Source of the DNA: Terriglobales bacterium
GTDB lineage: Bacteria > Acidobacteriota > Terriglobia > Bryobacterales > Bryobacteraceae
Length of the DNA: 64,000 bases
Direction of reading: 5' to 3'
NCBI GenBank assembly: GCA_027485675.1
Contig: JAIXQP010000006.1
Location: 186,001-250,000, forward strand
The first letter of the stretch is position 1; every line of letters begins with the position of its first letter. Positions 9,368 through 18,809 of this stretch are shown here, in pieces. The notes under the pieces are model-generated. The model saw only the letters and a list, made by a program, of their open reading frames with translations, had not been told where the DNA came from and made no database searches. A program made the position numbers and the translations under genes.

Positions 9368-10912
9368 ATGATCATTCTCGGTATTGGTGGCCTGCGCAAC
9401 GATCCGGCCTGCGTGCTGCTCCGCGACGGGCAGGTAGCCGCGGCGGTGGAGCAGCGGAAGGTGGCCCGGCGCGCGGCACTCGATGAACTGCCGCTCGAAG
9501 CGATCCGAACGTGTCTCGAGATTGCCGGTCTGGAGGCGCGGGACGTGGATGTGGTGGCCGTGGCCCGGCCGTTTCAGCAGGGCCCGGAGTCGGAGACCCA
9601 CCTGGATCTTCGCCACCAGTTCCCGGGTGCACGGATCTCTGTCGTGGAGCACCACGCCGCCCATGCGGCTTCCGCGTTCTATTTTTCAGGCTTTGCGCAG
9701 GCGACGGTGCTGACGCTCGACCGCCTGGGCGATTTCCGCTGCGGCGCGCGATGGCAGGCGGGAGAGTCCGGCTTACAGGTGGAGCAGGAACTGTATTTTC
9801 CGGACTCGGTGGGCGACCTGTACGGCCGGGTGACGGAACTGCTGGGGTTTGCGCCGAACGCCGATGAGCACAAGGTGCAGTGGCTTTCGACGGCCGGCCA
9901 GCCGGTATACCGTGGAGTTTTTGAGCAGATTCTGCCGGCCAGCGCCGATTGGCTCAAGCCGGCGGACCGGAGCTACTTTGACGGCCCGTGGTTCAGCAGC
10001 AAGTTTTACGCCGAACTCGGCCTGGCCGACGGCGCCGCGGTGCCGGACCGGTTGAAAGCGGATGTGGCGGCGAGCCTGCAGGCGGCCGTGACCAGCGTGG
10101 TGCTGCACCTGGCGGGGCGGGGCGGCAATCTCTGCCTAGCGGGCGGCCTGTTCTGGAATGCGCTGCTGGTGGAGGCGATCGAGCGGAGCGGCGCGTTCGA
10201 CCGCGTGTTCGTGCAGCCCGCGGCGGGCAACACAGGTACGGCGCTGGGCGCGGCGGCGCTGGCGTGGGGGCGGCCGGTGGAGATGGGCAATTTCTGCTGG
10301 GGGCCGGAGTATTCCACCGAGCAGATCAAGCGCGTTCTTGAGAACTGCAAGCTGAGCTTCCGGACGTTGCTGACGACAGACGCGATTCTGGCGACGGCCA
10401 TCGACCAACTGAAGCAGGACAAGATTTTGGCCTGGATGCAGGGCCGGATGGAGTTCGGAGCGCGGGCTTTGGGCAATCGCAGTATTCTGGCCAGCCCCGT
10501 GAACCCGTATTCGACGGAGAACCTGAATAGCTTTATCAAGCATCGCGAGCCGTTTCGGAAGTTCGCGGCGAGCGTGCCGGCGGAGCTCGCCGGGCAGTAC
10601 TTCGAAGTGGGGGAAAACGCGCGGTTTCTTTCGACCGTCAGCCGCGTTCGACCCGGCTACCGGCAACAGTTTGCGAACGTGATGCTGGGCTCGGACTTTG
10701 TGCGTGTCCACACCGTGGCCGAGCAGGACAACCCGCTGTATTGGCGGCTGCTGCATGCGGCGGCGGGGGAGTTCGGGCTGCCGGTGCTCTACAACACGTC
10801 CTTCAACCTGTTCGGGGACCCGCTCGTGTGCACGCCGCGGGATGCGGTGCGCAGCTTCTACTCTTCGGGGATCGACGCGATGATCGCCGGCTACTTTTTT
10901 TTAGAGAAGTAA
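9368..10912 (+). CDS. carbamoyltransferase, NodU/CmcH family
   Basis: 514 residues from the ATG at 9368, five bases after gltX ends; an in-frame GTG further upstream lies within gltX and is rejected. The N-terminal Kae1/ASKHA-like fold has VVEHHAAHAASAFYFSGFAQ (metal/nucleotide site) and LTLDRLGD. The C-terminal YrdC-like carbamoyl-adenylate domain carries GRMEFGARALGNRSILASP and NTSFNLFGDPLVCTPRDAVR. The family carbamoylates hydroxyl groups of antibiotics, Nod factors or sugars using carbamoyl phosphate and ATP. No biosynthetic genes are nearby, so the acceptor is unknown; glycans are plausible. Its TAA abuts the stop codon of the convergent gene with no spacer. Confidence 0.92.
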   Translation: MIILGIGGLRNDPACVLLRDGQVAAAVEQRKVARRAALDELPLEAIRTCLEIAGLEARDVDVVAVARPFQQGPESETHLDLRHQFPGARISVVEHHAAHAASAFYFSGFAQATVLTLDRLGDFRCGARWQAGESGLQVEQELYFPDSVGDLYGRVTELLGFAPNADEHKVQWLSTAGQPVYRGVFEQILPASADWLKPADRSYFDGPWFSSKFYAELGLADGAAVPDRLKADVAASLQAAVTSVVLHLAGRGGNLCLAGGLFWNALLVEAIERSGAFDRVFVQPAAGNTGTALGAAALAWGRPVEMGNFCWGPEYSTEQIKRVLENCKLSFRTLLTTDAILATAIDQLKQDKILAWMQGRMEFGARALGNRSILASPVNPYSTENLNSFIKHREPFRKFAASVPAELAGQYFEVGENARFLSTVSRVRPGYRQQFANVMLGSDFVRVHTVAEQDNPLYWRLLHAAAGEFGLPVLYNTSFNLFGDPLVCTPRDAVRSFYSSGIDAMIAGYFFLEK

Positions 10913-12133
10913 CTACCAGGAGTGGATGGCGAGAACGGTGGGCGGACTCGGGGTGTCGCCCACGATCCGGGTTTCGAGCAGGATTTGCAGGTTTCCGGTT
11001 TCCCAGCCGGGGGGCGCGTTCAAGGCCACCTGCTCCCAACTCCGGGGGTTGGTGGCGAAGTCCGCCGCGACTTGGGTGCCGAGCCCGGAGATTCCGCCGA
11101 TGGCGATGACCAGGCGATTGCGCACCGGGTCCACCAGGCGAGTGACGAGCGCATAGTCGACCGGCATGGGCGATACGGGATAGAGCCCCTGGACGTGGCG
11201 CAGGGCGTCGGGCCGCTGCGTGTCCCAGACGACGTGGTGGCCGTCTTCGACGGCCTCGAAACGGAAGCGGAGATGCTGGGTGAGCGCAATCGTCCAGGGA
11301 TTGGAGAACATGCCGATGACGACCATCGGCTGGCCGTTGACCTGGTCGAAGGAGAGTTCGCTGGTTACGCGGACTTGGAAAGGCTTGCCGGCGACGGCGA
11401 GCATGCGCGTCACCGCAACGAGGGCTTGCACGGTGGGCCAGGAGGTTTGGGCCTGGCGGCTTAACGTCAACTGGCCGAGCCGGATGGTTGCGTCCGGGGG
11501 GTGGGGCCGGCGCAGGGCCTCGACGACGGACTGGTCGGCCGGGGAGACGCCCGGCGCGCCGCTGGCGCAGACGACGAGTTGACCGGAGGCGGCGAGCAGC
11601 GGCGCCCAGAAGGTTTCGAGCGGCGTCGGCCGGGGCCAGAGCGTCCAACCTCCCAGGCCGAGGCCGCCAGCCGCGAGCCCGAGGAGGTTGCGGCGGCTGA
11701 AGCGCGGGGCCGGCGATGGGGCGGCGGCCGAAGGCGGCGCAAGTTCGGGTTCGCCGGCGGGATGTTGCCAGTGGAAGACGGGTACATAGGAACCGGTCGG
11801 CAATTCAATCCGCAGTCCACCGGCGGGACGGTCTTTGTAATGCTTGGCCAGCCGCCGCCGGACTTCGGTAGCCTTGACGCGGACGATGGAGTCGCCGGAG
11901 GTTTCGAAGCCGGGGGCGCGGCCGAAGACTTCGGCGCCGATGACGCGTTCTTTGAGACTCTCCTGGCGTCCGGCGAGCGCCTCTTCCACCACGAAGGTAA
12001 GAAACGACTGACACTTCTGGCTGGCCCGAAACTCGGGACTCGCCAGCACTGCGGACAAGGCGGTTCGCACGGCCGCCTCCATCTCCGGCGAAACTGGTGG
12101 GACGTGTACCGCTGCGCTTGCCACTGAATCCAT
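10913..12133 (-). CDS. membrane-anchored regulator-like protein with acidobacterial N-terminal winged-helix-like domain
   Basis: 406 residues from the ATG at 12133 (an upstream TTG at 12175 lies in the palindrome and is less likely). Residues ~25-115 (SQKCQSFLTFVVEEALAGRQ, LKERVIGAEVFGRAPGFETS, DSIVRVKATEVRRRLAKHY) match a domain common in acidobacteria at the N-terminus of TPR or TolB-like proteins, often labelled adenylate-cyclase-like; it looks DNA- or protein-binding. Near residue 150 a twin-arginine motif, SRRNLLGLAAGGLGLGGWTL, provides one membrane segment, followed by a ~240-residue probably periplasmic domain of unknown type. This topology would suit an envelope-sensing regulator. It is divergent from the Oar-like receptor at 12283. 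Confidence 0.8.
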   Translation of the reverse strand: MDSVASAAVHVPPVSPEMEAAVRTALSAVLASPEFRASQKCQSFLTFVVEEALAGRQESLKERVIGAEVFGRAPGFETSGDSIVRVKATEVRRRLAKHYKDRPAGGLRIELPTGSYVPVFHWQHPAGEPELAPPSAAAPSPAPRFSRRNLLGLAAGGLGLGGWTLWPRPTPLETFWAPLLAASGQLVVCASGAPGVSPADQSVVEALRRPHPPDATIRLGQLTLSRQAQTSWPTVQALVAVTRMLAVAGKPFQVRVTSELSFDQVNGQPMVVIGMFSNPWTIALTQHLRFRFEAVEDGHHVVWDTQRPDALRHVQGLYPVSPMPVDYALVTRLVDPVRNRLVIAIGGISGLGTQVAADFATNPRSWEQVALNAPPGWETGNLQILLETRIVGDTPSPPTVLAIHSW

Positions 12134-12146
12134 CACTCCAGGCGGG

Positions 12147-12155
12147 AGCTTATCA
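12147..12155 (-). promoter_or_regulatory. candidate extended -10 (TGATAAGCT) for the membrane-anchored regulator
   Basis: On the reverse strand TGATAAGCT ends 13 nt before the ATG at 12133. It resembles the TGATANNCT boxes found before other genes in this window. Confidence 0.4.
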
Positions 12156-12160
12156 CGCCC

Positions 12161-12183
12161 CGTAACGGTACGCAACCGTTACG
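12161..12183. promoter_or_regulatory. perfect 9-bp inverted repeat, probable operator
   Basis: Arms CGTAACGGT and ACCGTTACG flank a 5-bp centre (ACGCA). It lies in the divergent spacer between the membrane-anchored regulator (start 12133) and the Oar-like receptor (start 12283), directly upstream of the candidate -10 for the former. No T-run follows on either strand, so an operator is more likely than a terminator. Confidence 0.55.
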
Positions 12184-12282
12184 ACTGCTCATAAGCTATT
12201 GAAATTACAATGCAAACCTTCGTCGACCCGTGACCGTTAGCCCCTAGTATTTTCCAGCTATTCCCTTCATACTCGGTAGGCT

Positions 12283-15200
12283 ATGCTACCAACAATCCGA
12301 CATCTGCGCCTTCTTGCTGCGGTACTCGTCCTTCCCCTTAGCCTGCTTTACGGTCAAGGCAACCTGGGCGGCTTGAGTGGAACGGTGGTGGATTCCTCCG
12401 GCGCGGCGGTGCCCGGCGCGCGGGTGACGTTGAAGAGTCAGGCGACGAATCAGGTGACGACGGTGGAGTCGACGGACTCCGGCTTCACGCTTCGCGGCCT
12501 CCCTCCGGGTTCGTATGACCTGGAGGTGGAGAAGACCGGCTTTAAGAAGGTAGTCCGGCAGGGGGTTTCGATCCTGACGGCGACGCAGTCGGATATCGTG
12601 GTGACACTGGATGTCGGGAGTACGACTGAGGCCGTGACGGTCTCTTCGAGCGCCATCGCGCTGCAGACGTCGTCGCCGGAGGTATCGACCGTGTTGCAGC
12701 GGCAGACGCTGCTCGATCTGCCGATCCAGATTGGATCCGGCGCTTCGACGACGGCCGCTTCGGGCCGCCGGCAGCCGGAGACCTTCATCTTTCTGACGCC
12801 GGGAGTGGTTGGCACCCAGTGGGGCAAGAGCATCAACGGGAGCCCGGAGTTCGGCCAGGAGATACTGATCGACGGCATTTCCGCACAGCTCGCCTCGAAT
12901 CCCGGTTTTCTGGCGCAGACTTCCCCGCCCTATGAAAGCATTGAGGAGTTCAAGGTGCAGAACACGCTGTTCCCCGCCGAGTTCGGCCGCGGGTTTGGCG
13001 TGATCAACTACACCATGCGTTCCGGGACGAACCTGTTTCACGGCGGCCTGTTCGAGTTCCTGCGCAATGACAAACTCGATGCCCGTCCGTTTTTCAACCG
13101 GACCCGGCCCATCGTCCGGTTTAACGAGTACGGCGGCAACTTTGGCGGGCCGGTGATCATTCCGAAGCTCTACAACGGGAAGGACAAGACCTTTTTCAAC
13201 TTCAACTACTCGGGGCTGCGGAACTCGCCGCCGCTGCCGGGCAATCTGGTGAGCATGCCGACGGCAGAGTTCCTGCGCGGCGATTTCTCGCGGCATGTGG
13301 ATTCGGCGGGGGCGATCCTGCCCATCTTCGACCCCGCGACCACGACGGCCGACGGGACTCGGACGCCGTTTCCGGGCAACGTCATTCCGACGAACCGCCT
13401 TTCCCGCGTGGCGCGGAATACGACGCCGCTGCTGCCCGGTCCGGACCTGCCGAGCTACTTCAACAATTTCATTGCCCGGAACGCCAACCCGGTGAACGAC
13501 GACATCTGGTCGTTGAAGGCAGACCACATTCTGACCTCCTCGCAACGGTTGAGCTTCGTGGTGTGGCGGTCGACGAACATTCAGTACGTCAATTCGGTGC
13601 TGGGCCGGAGCAATGGCCCGCTGGGTCCGTGGTTCACGGCCGACACGCGGGGAAGCAACTACCGCGCGAACTATGATGCGACGGTGACGCCCACGGTGCT
13701 GCTGCACTTTGGCTACGGCTACACGAAATCGAACCCCACGCGGCAGCTCGATTCGCGCCGGGGAAATGAGACGATCCAACTGCCTGGCATTCCGACCGAC
13801 AGCCCGGGCTTCCCGACGTTCACGATCAACAACACCTATGGCGGTCTTGAGATCGGCAACTCGGCGCAGCAGCCGAATGATCCTTCGGCCAACATCAGCC
13901 ATGCGTGGGTAGGCAGTCTTTCCTGGATGCGGGGCCGGCATCAGATCAAGGTGGGCGGCGAGGGGCGGCTGATGAAGTTCGTCAACTTCGCGGGTACGCA
14001 GAACGGGGGCTTGAGCGGCTCCTATGTGTTCAACAACCTGTCGACGTCGTCGCTGACGGATCCGCGGTTCAACCAACTGGGCAATGGGTGGGCGAGTTTC
14101 CTGCTCGGCGAAGTTTTCTCCGGGAGCCGCTTTTTCCCGATGGGGGAACGGACGGTGCAGAACGAGTTCTACGCTTACTACATTGACGACGTTTGGCGCG
14201 TGTCGAACAAGCTGACGTTCACGCTCGGCTTCCGCCACGAGATTCCGACGACGGTCCGCGACACGGCTGGCCGGCAGTCCGGATTCGATCCGGGCCTGGC
14301 CAATCCCGGGGCGAATAATCTGCCCGGCGCGCTTCGCTTCTTCGGGGACCGGATTGTGCCGAACTACTATGGCCAGTTGTCGCCGCGGGTGGGCCTGGCG
14401 TACACGGTGAATCCGAAGACGGTGATCCGGAGCGGCTTTGGGATCTTCTTCTCGCCGGGCAACGCGACGCAGATCGGGCAGTTCCCCGGCCGCTACAACG
14501 CCGGTTTCACCTTCCCGCAGGCGTTCCCGAATACTTCGAACGGACGGGTGCCGGCGTTCAATATGGACCAGGGTGTGCCGGCGTTTACCGGCACCTTGCC
14601 CAACCGGGACGCGACGCTGCTGAACGGGGCGACGATCGACTTCATGAACCCCGGCGCGAACAAGGCCGGCTACACGAACAGCTGGACGTTCAATCTGCAG
14701 CGGGAACTGCCGGGCAGCTTCCTGCTGGATGTCGGCTACGTGGGTTCGCGCAGCCTGCGGCTGCCTTCCGGGCTCGAGAACCTGAACCAGGTGGACATCT
14801 CGTTCCTTCGCCTGGGGAACCTGCTGAACGGCGACGTTGCTTCCGCGGCCGCCGTGGCGGCGGGGATCCGTCTGCCGTACCCGACCTTCCGGGGCTCCGT
14901 GGCGCAATCGCTGCGGCCGTTCCCGCAGTACACCGGCATCAACAATCTGGCGCAGCCGACCGGCTTCAGCAACTACCACTCGCTGCAAACGCGGCTGCAA
15001 CGGCGCTACACGAACGGCTTCTCGATGCTGCTTTCCTACACGCTTTCGAAGACCCTGGTGCACGGGGCGGGCTATAGCAATCGCGAAATCGACGCGGCCG
15101 GCGGCGCCCCGCTCGATACGCGGAACCCTGATCTCGAAAAGCGGCTGGCGGGATTTGACCGGCAGCATGTGGCGATCGTCAGCTGGACCTATGAGCTGCC

Positions 15201-15729
15201 GTTTGGCCGCGGCAAGAAGATGTTGGCGAACGCGCCGCGCGTGGTGGACATTCTGGCGGGGGGCTGGCAGTTGAACGGCATCCATAACTTCCGCACGGGC
15301 GCCCCGGTGTTCATCGGGGGAGGCGGCGCGATCCCGCTGTTTGGCGGCGGCAACCGGCCGAACATCGTGAACACCAACTTCGACTTGGGCGTGACGGGCA
15401 GCAACTATGATCCGGGCGACTCGTCGCGGCAGCGGAAGCTGGACATCAACGCGTGGGCTCAGCCGGCGGCGTTCACATTAGGCACGGCGGCGCCGAGCTA
15501 TAACGGTCTGCGCGGCTACGGTTCCGTATCGGAAGACTTCAGCATTCAGAAGAACTTCAAGCTGTACGAACGGCATACGTTGCAGTTCCGGACGGAGCTT
15601 TTCAACGCCTTTAACCGGGTGAACTGGGGAGGTCCGGCGGCGAATCTGAACGCTCCGGCGAACTTTGGCCGCATTACGGCCACGGATCCGCCGCGGTCGA
15701 TTCAGCTGGCCTTGAAGTACTTCTTTTAG
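12283..15729 (+). CDS. Oar-like TonB-dependent outer-membrane receptor with carboxypeptidase-regulatory N-terminus
   Basis: 1148 residues. A signal peptide (about 1-27, ending LLYGQ) is followed by a CarboxypepD_reg Ig-like domain (~28-115; LSGTVVDSSGAAVPGARVTL). Next come a plug region (~190-260; EILIDGISAQLASNPGF, EEFKVQNTLFPAEFGRGFGV) and a large beta-barrel ending in the aromatic-terminated LALKYFF. Oar-like proteins are abundant in Solibacteres and are presumed to take up large organic substrates with TonB energy. The first residue is the ATG at 12283. The gene is alone on its strand, divergent from the membrane-anchored regulator across a 149-bp spacer holding a palindrome. Ligand unknown. 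Confidence 0.93.
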   Translation: MLPTIRHLRLLAAVLVLPLSLLYGQGNLGGLSGTVVDSSGAAVPGARVTLKSQATNQVTTVESTDSGFTLRGLPPGSYDLEVEKTGFKKVVRQGVSILTATQSDIVVTLDVGSTTEAVTVSSSAIALQTSSPEVSTVLQRQTLLDLPIQIGSGASTTAASGRRQPETFIFLTPGVVGTQWGKSINGSPEFGQEILIDGISAQLASNPGFLAQTSPPYESIEEFKVQNTLFPAEFGRGFGVINYTMRSGTNLFHGGLFEFLRNDKLDARPFFNRTRPIVRFNEYGGNFGGPVIIPKLYNGKDKTFFNFNYSGLRNSPPLPGNLVSMPTAEFLRGDFSRHVDSAGAILPIFDPATTTADGTRTPFPGNVIPTNRLSRVARNTTPLLPGPDLPSYFNNFIARNANPVNDDIWSLKADHILTSSQRLSFVVWRSTNIQYVNSVLGRSNGPLGPWFTADTRGSNYRANYDATVTPTVLLHFGYGYTKSNPTRQLDSRRGNETIQLPGIPTDSPGFPTFTINNTYGGLEIGNSAQQPNDPSANISHAWVGSLSWMRGRHQIKVGGEGRLMKFVNFAGTQNGGLSGSYVFNNLSTSSLTDPRFNQLGNGWASFLLGEVFSGSRFFPMGERTVQNEFYAYYIDDVWRVSNKLTFTLGFRHEIPTTVRDTAGRQSGFDPGLANPGANNLPGALRFFGDRIVPNYYGQLSPRVGLAYTVNPKTVIRSGFGIFFSPGNATQIGQFPGRYNAGFTFPQAFPNTSNGRVPAFNMDQGVPAFTGTLPNRDATLLNGATIDFMNPGANKAGYTNSWTFNLQRELPGSFLLDVGYVGSRSLRLPSGLENLNQVDISFLRLGNLLNGDVASAAAVAAGIRLPYPTFRGSVAQSLRPFPQYTGINNLAQPTGFSNYHSLQTRLQRRYTNGFSMLLSYTLSKTLVHGAGYSNREIDAAGGAPLDTRNPDLEKRLAGFDRQHVAIVSWTYELPFGRGKKMLANAPRVVDILAGGWQLNGIHNFRTGAPVFIGGGGAIPLFGGGNRPNIVNTNFDLGVTGSNYDPGDSSRQRKLDINAWAQPAAFTLGTAAPSYNGLRGYGSVSEDFSIQKNFKLYERHTLQFRTELFNAFNRVNWGGPAANLNAPANFGRITATDPPRSIQLALKYFF

Positions 15730-15766
15730 TCCGCGGCGTCCTGTTTTCGGGTTACGCTAGTGCCTA

Positions 15767-16951
15767 ATGTCTCCTACCCGCGTCGCCATCGTCGGCGGCG
15801 GCATCGTCGGCCTGGCCACCGCGCTCCGTCTGCAGCACCGGCTGCCTCAACTCCGCATTACGGTATTTGAGAAAGAGAGCGCGGTGGGCCGCCACCAGAC
15901 GGGCAACAACTCCGGCGTTCTGCACGCCGGGCTCTACTACAAGCCCGGGTCGGCCAAGGCCCGCCTGGCGGTGAATGGCGTTCGTCAGATGGTCGAGTTC
16001 TGCCAGGAGCATGGCATTCGCCATGAGATCTGCGGCAAACTCGTCGTGGCCACGGAGGAGGCGGAGTTGCCGCGGCTGCACGACCTCCACAGCCGGGGGC
16101 AGCAAAACGGGTTGGCCGGCCTGCGCCTGCTGGGTCCGGAGGAGATCCGCGAGATTGAGCCGCACGCCGCCGGACGGCAGGCGCTGCGGGTTCCGGAAGA
16201 AGGGATTGTCGACTACGGGCATGTGTGCGAAACGATGGTGCGGCTGCTGCGTGCGGGCGGGGCGGAGGTTCGCACGAGTTGCCCGGTGACGAAGATTGAA
16301 CCGGGCTGGCGCTTGAACGGTGAGTTTGAGGCCGACTTTCTGATCAACTGCGCGGGGCTGCATTGCGACCGGGTGTCGGCACTTGCCGGGGAACGGCGCG
16401 AGGCCCGGATCATTCCCTTTCGCGGCGAATACTACATGATCAAGGCCGCGCGCCAACACCTGGTCCGCCATCTGATCTACCCGGTGCCCGACCCGGCGTT
16501 CCCATTTCTGGGGGTGCATTTCACGCGGCTGATCCAAGGGGGAGTGGAGGCCGGGCCGAACGCGGTGCTGGCGTTTGCGCGCGAGGGATACCGGTGGAGC
16601 GATGTCTCGATGCAAGACCTGTGGGACTCGCTGACGTTTCCCGGCTTGTGGCGCTTTCTGGTTCGTTATCCGTCGATGGCCAGCTATGAGATTCGCCGCT
16701 CGCTCAGCCACGGTTTGTTTTGCGCTTCGCTGCAACGGCTGGTGCCGGAGATCCAGCCGGCGGATATCGAACGCGGCGGCGCCGGGGTGCGGGCGCAGGC
16801 CATGCTTCCGAACGGCGACCTGGTGCAGGATTTTCTGATCGTCGAGCGGGAGAAGGCACTGCACCTGCTGAACGCGCCGAGCCCCGCGGCGACGGCGTCG
16901 CTGGCGATTGGCGACGAGATCGTCGACCGGATTACCGCGCGGCTTACTTGA
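15767..16951 (+). CDS. lhgO: L-2-hydroxyglutarate oxidase (LhgO family FAD enzyme)
   Basis: 394 residues. The N-terminal FAD-binding Rossmann motif is VAIVGGGIVGLATALRL (about 5-21). The family block GNNSGVLHAGLYYKPGSAKA, the GIVDYGHVCETMVRLL region and the C-terminal GAGVRAQAMLPNGDLVQDF are all present. LhgO oxidises L-2-hydroxyglutarate to 2-oxoglutarate at the membrane, passing electrons to quinones; it clears a by-product of promiscuous dehydrogenases. A TACGCT box ends 8 nt before the ATG. The 3' end overlaps the convergent tadC by 8 bp. Confidence 0.93.
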   Translation: MSPTRVAIVGGGIVGLATALRLQHRLPQLRITVFEKESAVGRHQTGNNSGVLHAGLYYKPGSAKARLAVNGVRQMVEFCQEHGIRHEICGKLVVATEEAELPRLHDLHSRGQQNGLAGLRLLGPEEIREIEPHAAGRQALRVPEEGIVDYGHVCETMVRLLRAGGAEVRTSCPVTKIEPGWRLNGEFEADFLINCAGLHCDRVSALAGERREARIIPFRGEYYMIKAARQHLVRHLIYPVPDPAFPFLGVHFTRLIQGGVEAGPNAVLAFAREGYRWSDVSMQDLWDSLTFPGLWRFLVRYPSMASYEIRRSLSHGLFCASLQRLVPEIQPADIERGGAGVRAQAMLPNGDLVQDFLIVEREKALHLLNAPSPAATASLAIGDEIVDRITARLT

Positions 16952-17837
16952 TTACGCCGCCGAAGCCGGAGTCGAGCGAGCCCATCAGCTGCAGCACGGC
17001 CGGCCCAAGCGTGACGAGCAGCACGGCGGGAAAGATGAGAAAGAAGACCGGGAAGACGAGCTTCACGCTGACCTTGCGGGCCTGCTCCTGGGCGCTCTGC
17101 CGGAGGCTCGTCCGAAGATAACGGGTCTGGTTCCGAAGGGCTCCGGCGAGGCTCGTGCCGAAGCGGTCGCTATCGATGAGCACTTGGGCGAACCGCCGGA
17201 TCTCGGGTTCGCGATTGCGCTCCATCAGTTGCCGGAGTTGCTCCTGGCGGCTGCGGGTGGAGAGAATTCCGGTAGGCACGGTGGCCAATTCGTTCGATAG
17301 TTCCGGGTGGGAGATGCGCAGTTCCCGGGCCGTATCGAGCATGGCGCCGTCGAGCGACTGGCCTCCTTCGAGGCCCAGGACGAGCAGCTCCAGCGCTAGC
17401 GGCAGGCTGCGTTTCAAGCGTTCGGCCCGCCGGTTCACCATCCAGTTGAGCACCCGGTCGGCCATCAGATATCCCATGCCACCGCCAGCGAGGAGGGCGG
17501 TCAGCCAGCCAAGGCTGGACTCGCCAAAGACCAGAGAGCTGATGGCCGCGAGAATTCCCAGCACAAGAGTGGCGGCGGCCTTGGCGCCGAAAAAAATCGT
17601 GAGGGCTTCCGGCCGCCGGTAGCCGGCGTAGCTCAGCAGCTTCCGGTAGCGCTCGGTTTGGGAGTCCCGCGTGGGCACCGCCGAGCCGACCGCCTGCAGG
17701 GTTCCGGCGAGGAGCTGCTGCGGATCCGCCGAGTCGCCATTCTCGTCCTTGCGCTGGAGATACCAATATCCGCCGCCGCCCACGAGCGCCAGAACGAGGA
17801 GGAAGAAGCCGCCGACGAGGGCCAGTTCGGGACTCAT
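16944..17837 (-). CDS. tadC: TadC-like type II/IV secretion F-domain membrane protein
   Basis: 297 residues from the ATG at 17837 (MSPELALVGGFFLLVLALVG); the longer in-frame extension overlaps tadB and is rejected. Transmembrane segments lie at the N-terminus, near 85-135 and at the C-terminus (VFPVFFLIFPAVLLVTLGPA). The T2SSF domain lies at about 155-280 (SLPLALELLVLGLEGGQSLD). TadB/TadC form the inner-membrane platform for Flp pilus assembly or a Tad secretion system. The start lies two bases after the tadB stop. Confidence 0.9.
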   Translation of the reverse strand: MSPELALVGGFFLLVLALVGGGGYWYLQRKDENGDSADPQQLLAGTLQAVGSAVPTRDSQTERYRKLLSYAGYRRPEALTIFFGAKAAATLVLGILAAISSLVFGESSLGWLTALLAGGGMGYLMADRVLNWMVNRRAERLKRSLPLALELLVLGLEGGQSLDGAMLDTARELRISHPELSNELATVPTGILSTRSRQEQLRQLMERNREPEIRRFAQVLIDSDRFGTSLAGALRNQTRYLRTSLRQSAQEQARKVSVKLVFPVFFLIFPAVLLVTLGPAVLQLMGSLDSGFGGVIK

Positions 17838-17839
17838 CG

Positions 17840-18802
17840 TTAAACCTTCACCTTGACGATCCGCTGGATTACCAGATGGCCCGCAATGACGCACGCAATC
17901 CCGGTCCAGATCAGATACTTGCCGTAGGGATGATAGATCAGGACACCGATAAACTGGGTGGCCGTCAGATAGAGCATGATCGCGATACCGAGGGGCAGGA
18001 GGGTGAGGACCGTGCCGGTCATCTTCCCCTGGGCGGACAAGGCGCGGACTTCGCCACGCAGCGCCGCATTTTCGCGGAGCGTCTCGGCCAGACGCTCGAG
18101 CACTTCCGTCAAACGGCCGCCCGCCCGCGCCTGCAGCAGCGTGGCGGCGACGAACAGGCGGACTTCGTCCACTTTCACGCGGGCCGTGAAGTTCTCCATC
18201 ACCTGGTCAAGCGGAGCGCCCAGGCGGCGCTCTTCCGCCATGCGCCGGAACTCGGTGCCGAGGGGAGCGGGAACCTCGGAGCCGAGCACCTCAAAGGCGC
18301 TTGAAATCGGGTGGCCGGCGCGCATCATGCGCGCCAGGCTTTCGAGGGCATCCGGAAACTGCGCCTCAAACTTTTGGATACGCTGTTGGCGCTTCCTTTC
18401 AATAAACCAGTAGGGCAGCCAAGCCCCCAGGACAAAAGCGCCCAGTCCGGAGCCCGGGGGGAGCAGGGCGCTATCCTGCACCAGCGCGAAGAAGGAGCCG
18501 CCGAGCAGCAGCATGGTTAAGGTGACGCGGCCGACCGACCACTGCAGGTCCGCTTCGTCCATCCGCTGCTTGAGAGAATCGATGAGGTCCAGGCGCCGGA
18601 GGAGCGCCTGCCAGATCGTGATCGAACTCAAGGACTCTTCGCGCAGCAACCCGCCGAGGCCCGCGGTGTCGTCCGCCTCCGCACCTTCGACAGCCGCCGA
18701 GGCCAAGCCGAAGCGGTCCTGGACAAACGCGGCGATCGCCACCGCGACGCCCGCCAGCAGGAAGGTTCCGACGAAGACGATGATGATCAGCGCGATTTCC
18801 AT
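17840..18802 (-). CDS. tadB: TadB-like type II/IV secretion F-domain membrane protein
   Basis: 320 residues. There is an N-terminal transmembrane helix (IALIIIVFVGTFLLAGVAVA), a pair near 100-145, the T2SSF domain at about 155-280 (FPDALESLARMMRAGHPISS), and C-terminal helices. It partners with TadC. The start is 7 nt after the CpaB-secretin gene, so the three genes form an operon. The cognate ATPase (TadA/CpaF) and TadZ/CpaE are not in this window. Confidence 0.92.
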   Translation of the reverse strand: MEIALIIIVFVGTFLLAGVAVAIAAFVQDRFGLASAAVEGAEADDTAGLGGLLREESLSSITIWQALLRRLDLIDSLKQRMDEADLQWSVGRVTLTMLLLGGSFFALVQDSALLPPGSGLGAFVLGAWLPYWFIERKRQQRIQKFEAQFPDALESLARMMRAGHPISSAFEVLGSEVPAPLGTEFRRMAEERRLGAPLDQVMENFTARVKVDEVRLFVAATLLQARAGGRLTEVLERLAETLRENAALRGEVRALSAQGKMTGTVLTLLPLGIAIMLYLTATQFIGVLIYHPYGKYLIWTGIACVIAGHLVIQRIVKVKV

Positions 18803-18809
18803 GCAAGAC

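Noticed and set aside
12286-15285. 999-residue open frame on the reverse strand opposite the first Oar-like gene
   Set aside because: It is an Arg/His/Pro-rich shadow frame of a high-GC gene with no domain; the forward frame has a signal peptide, plug motifs and an aromatic C-terminus.
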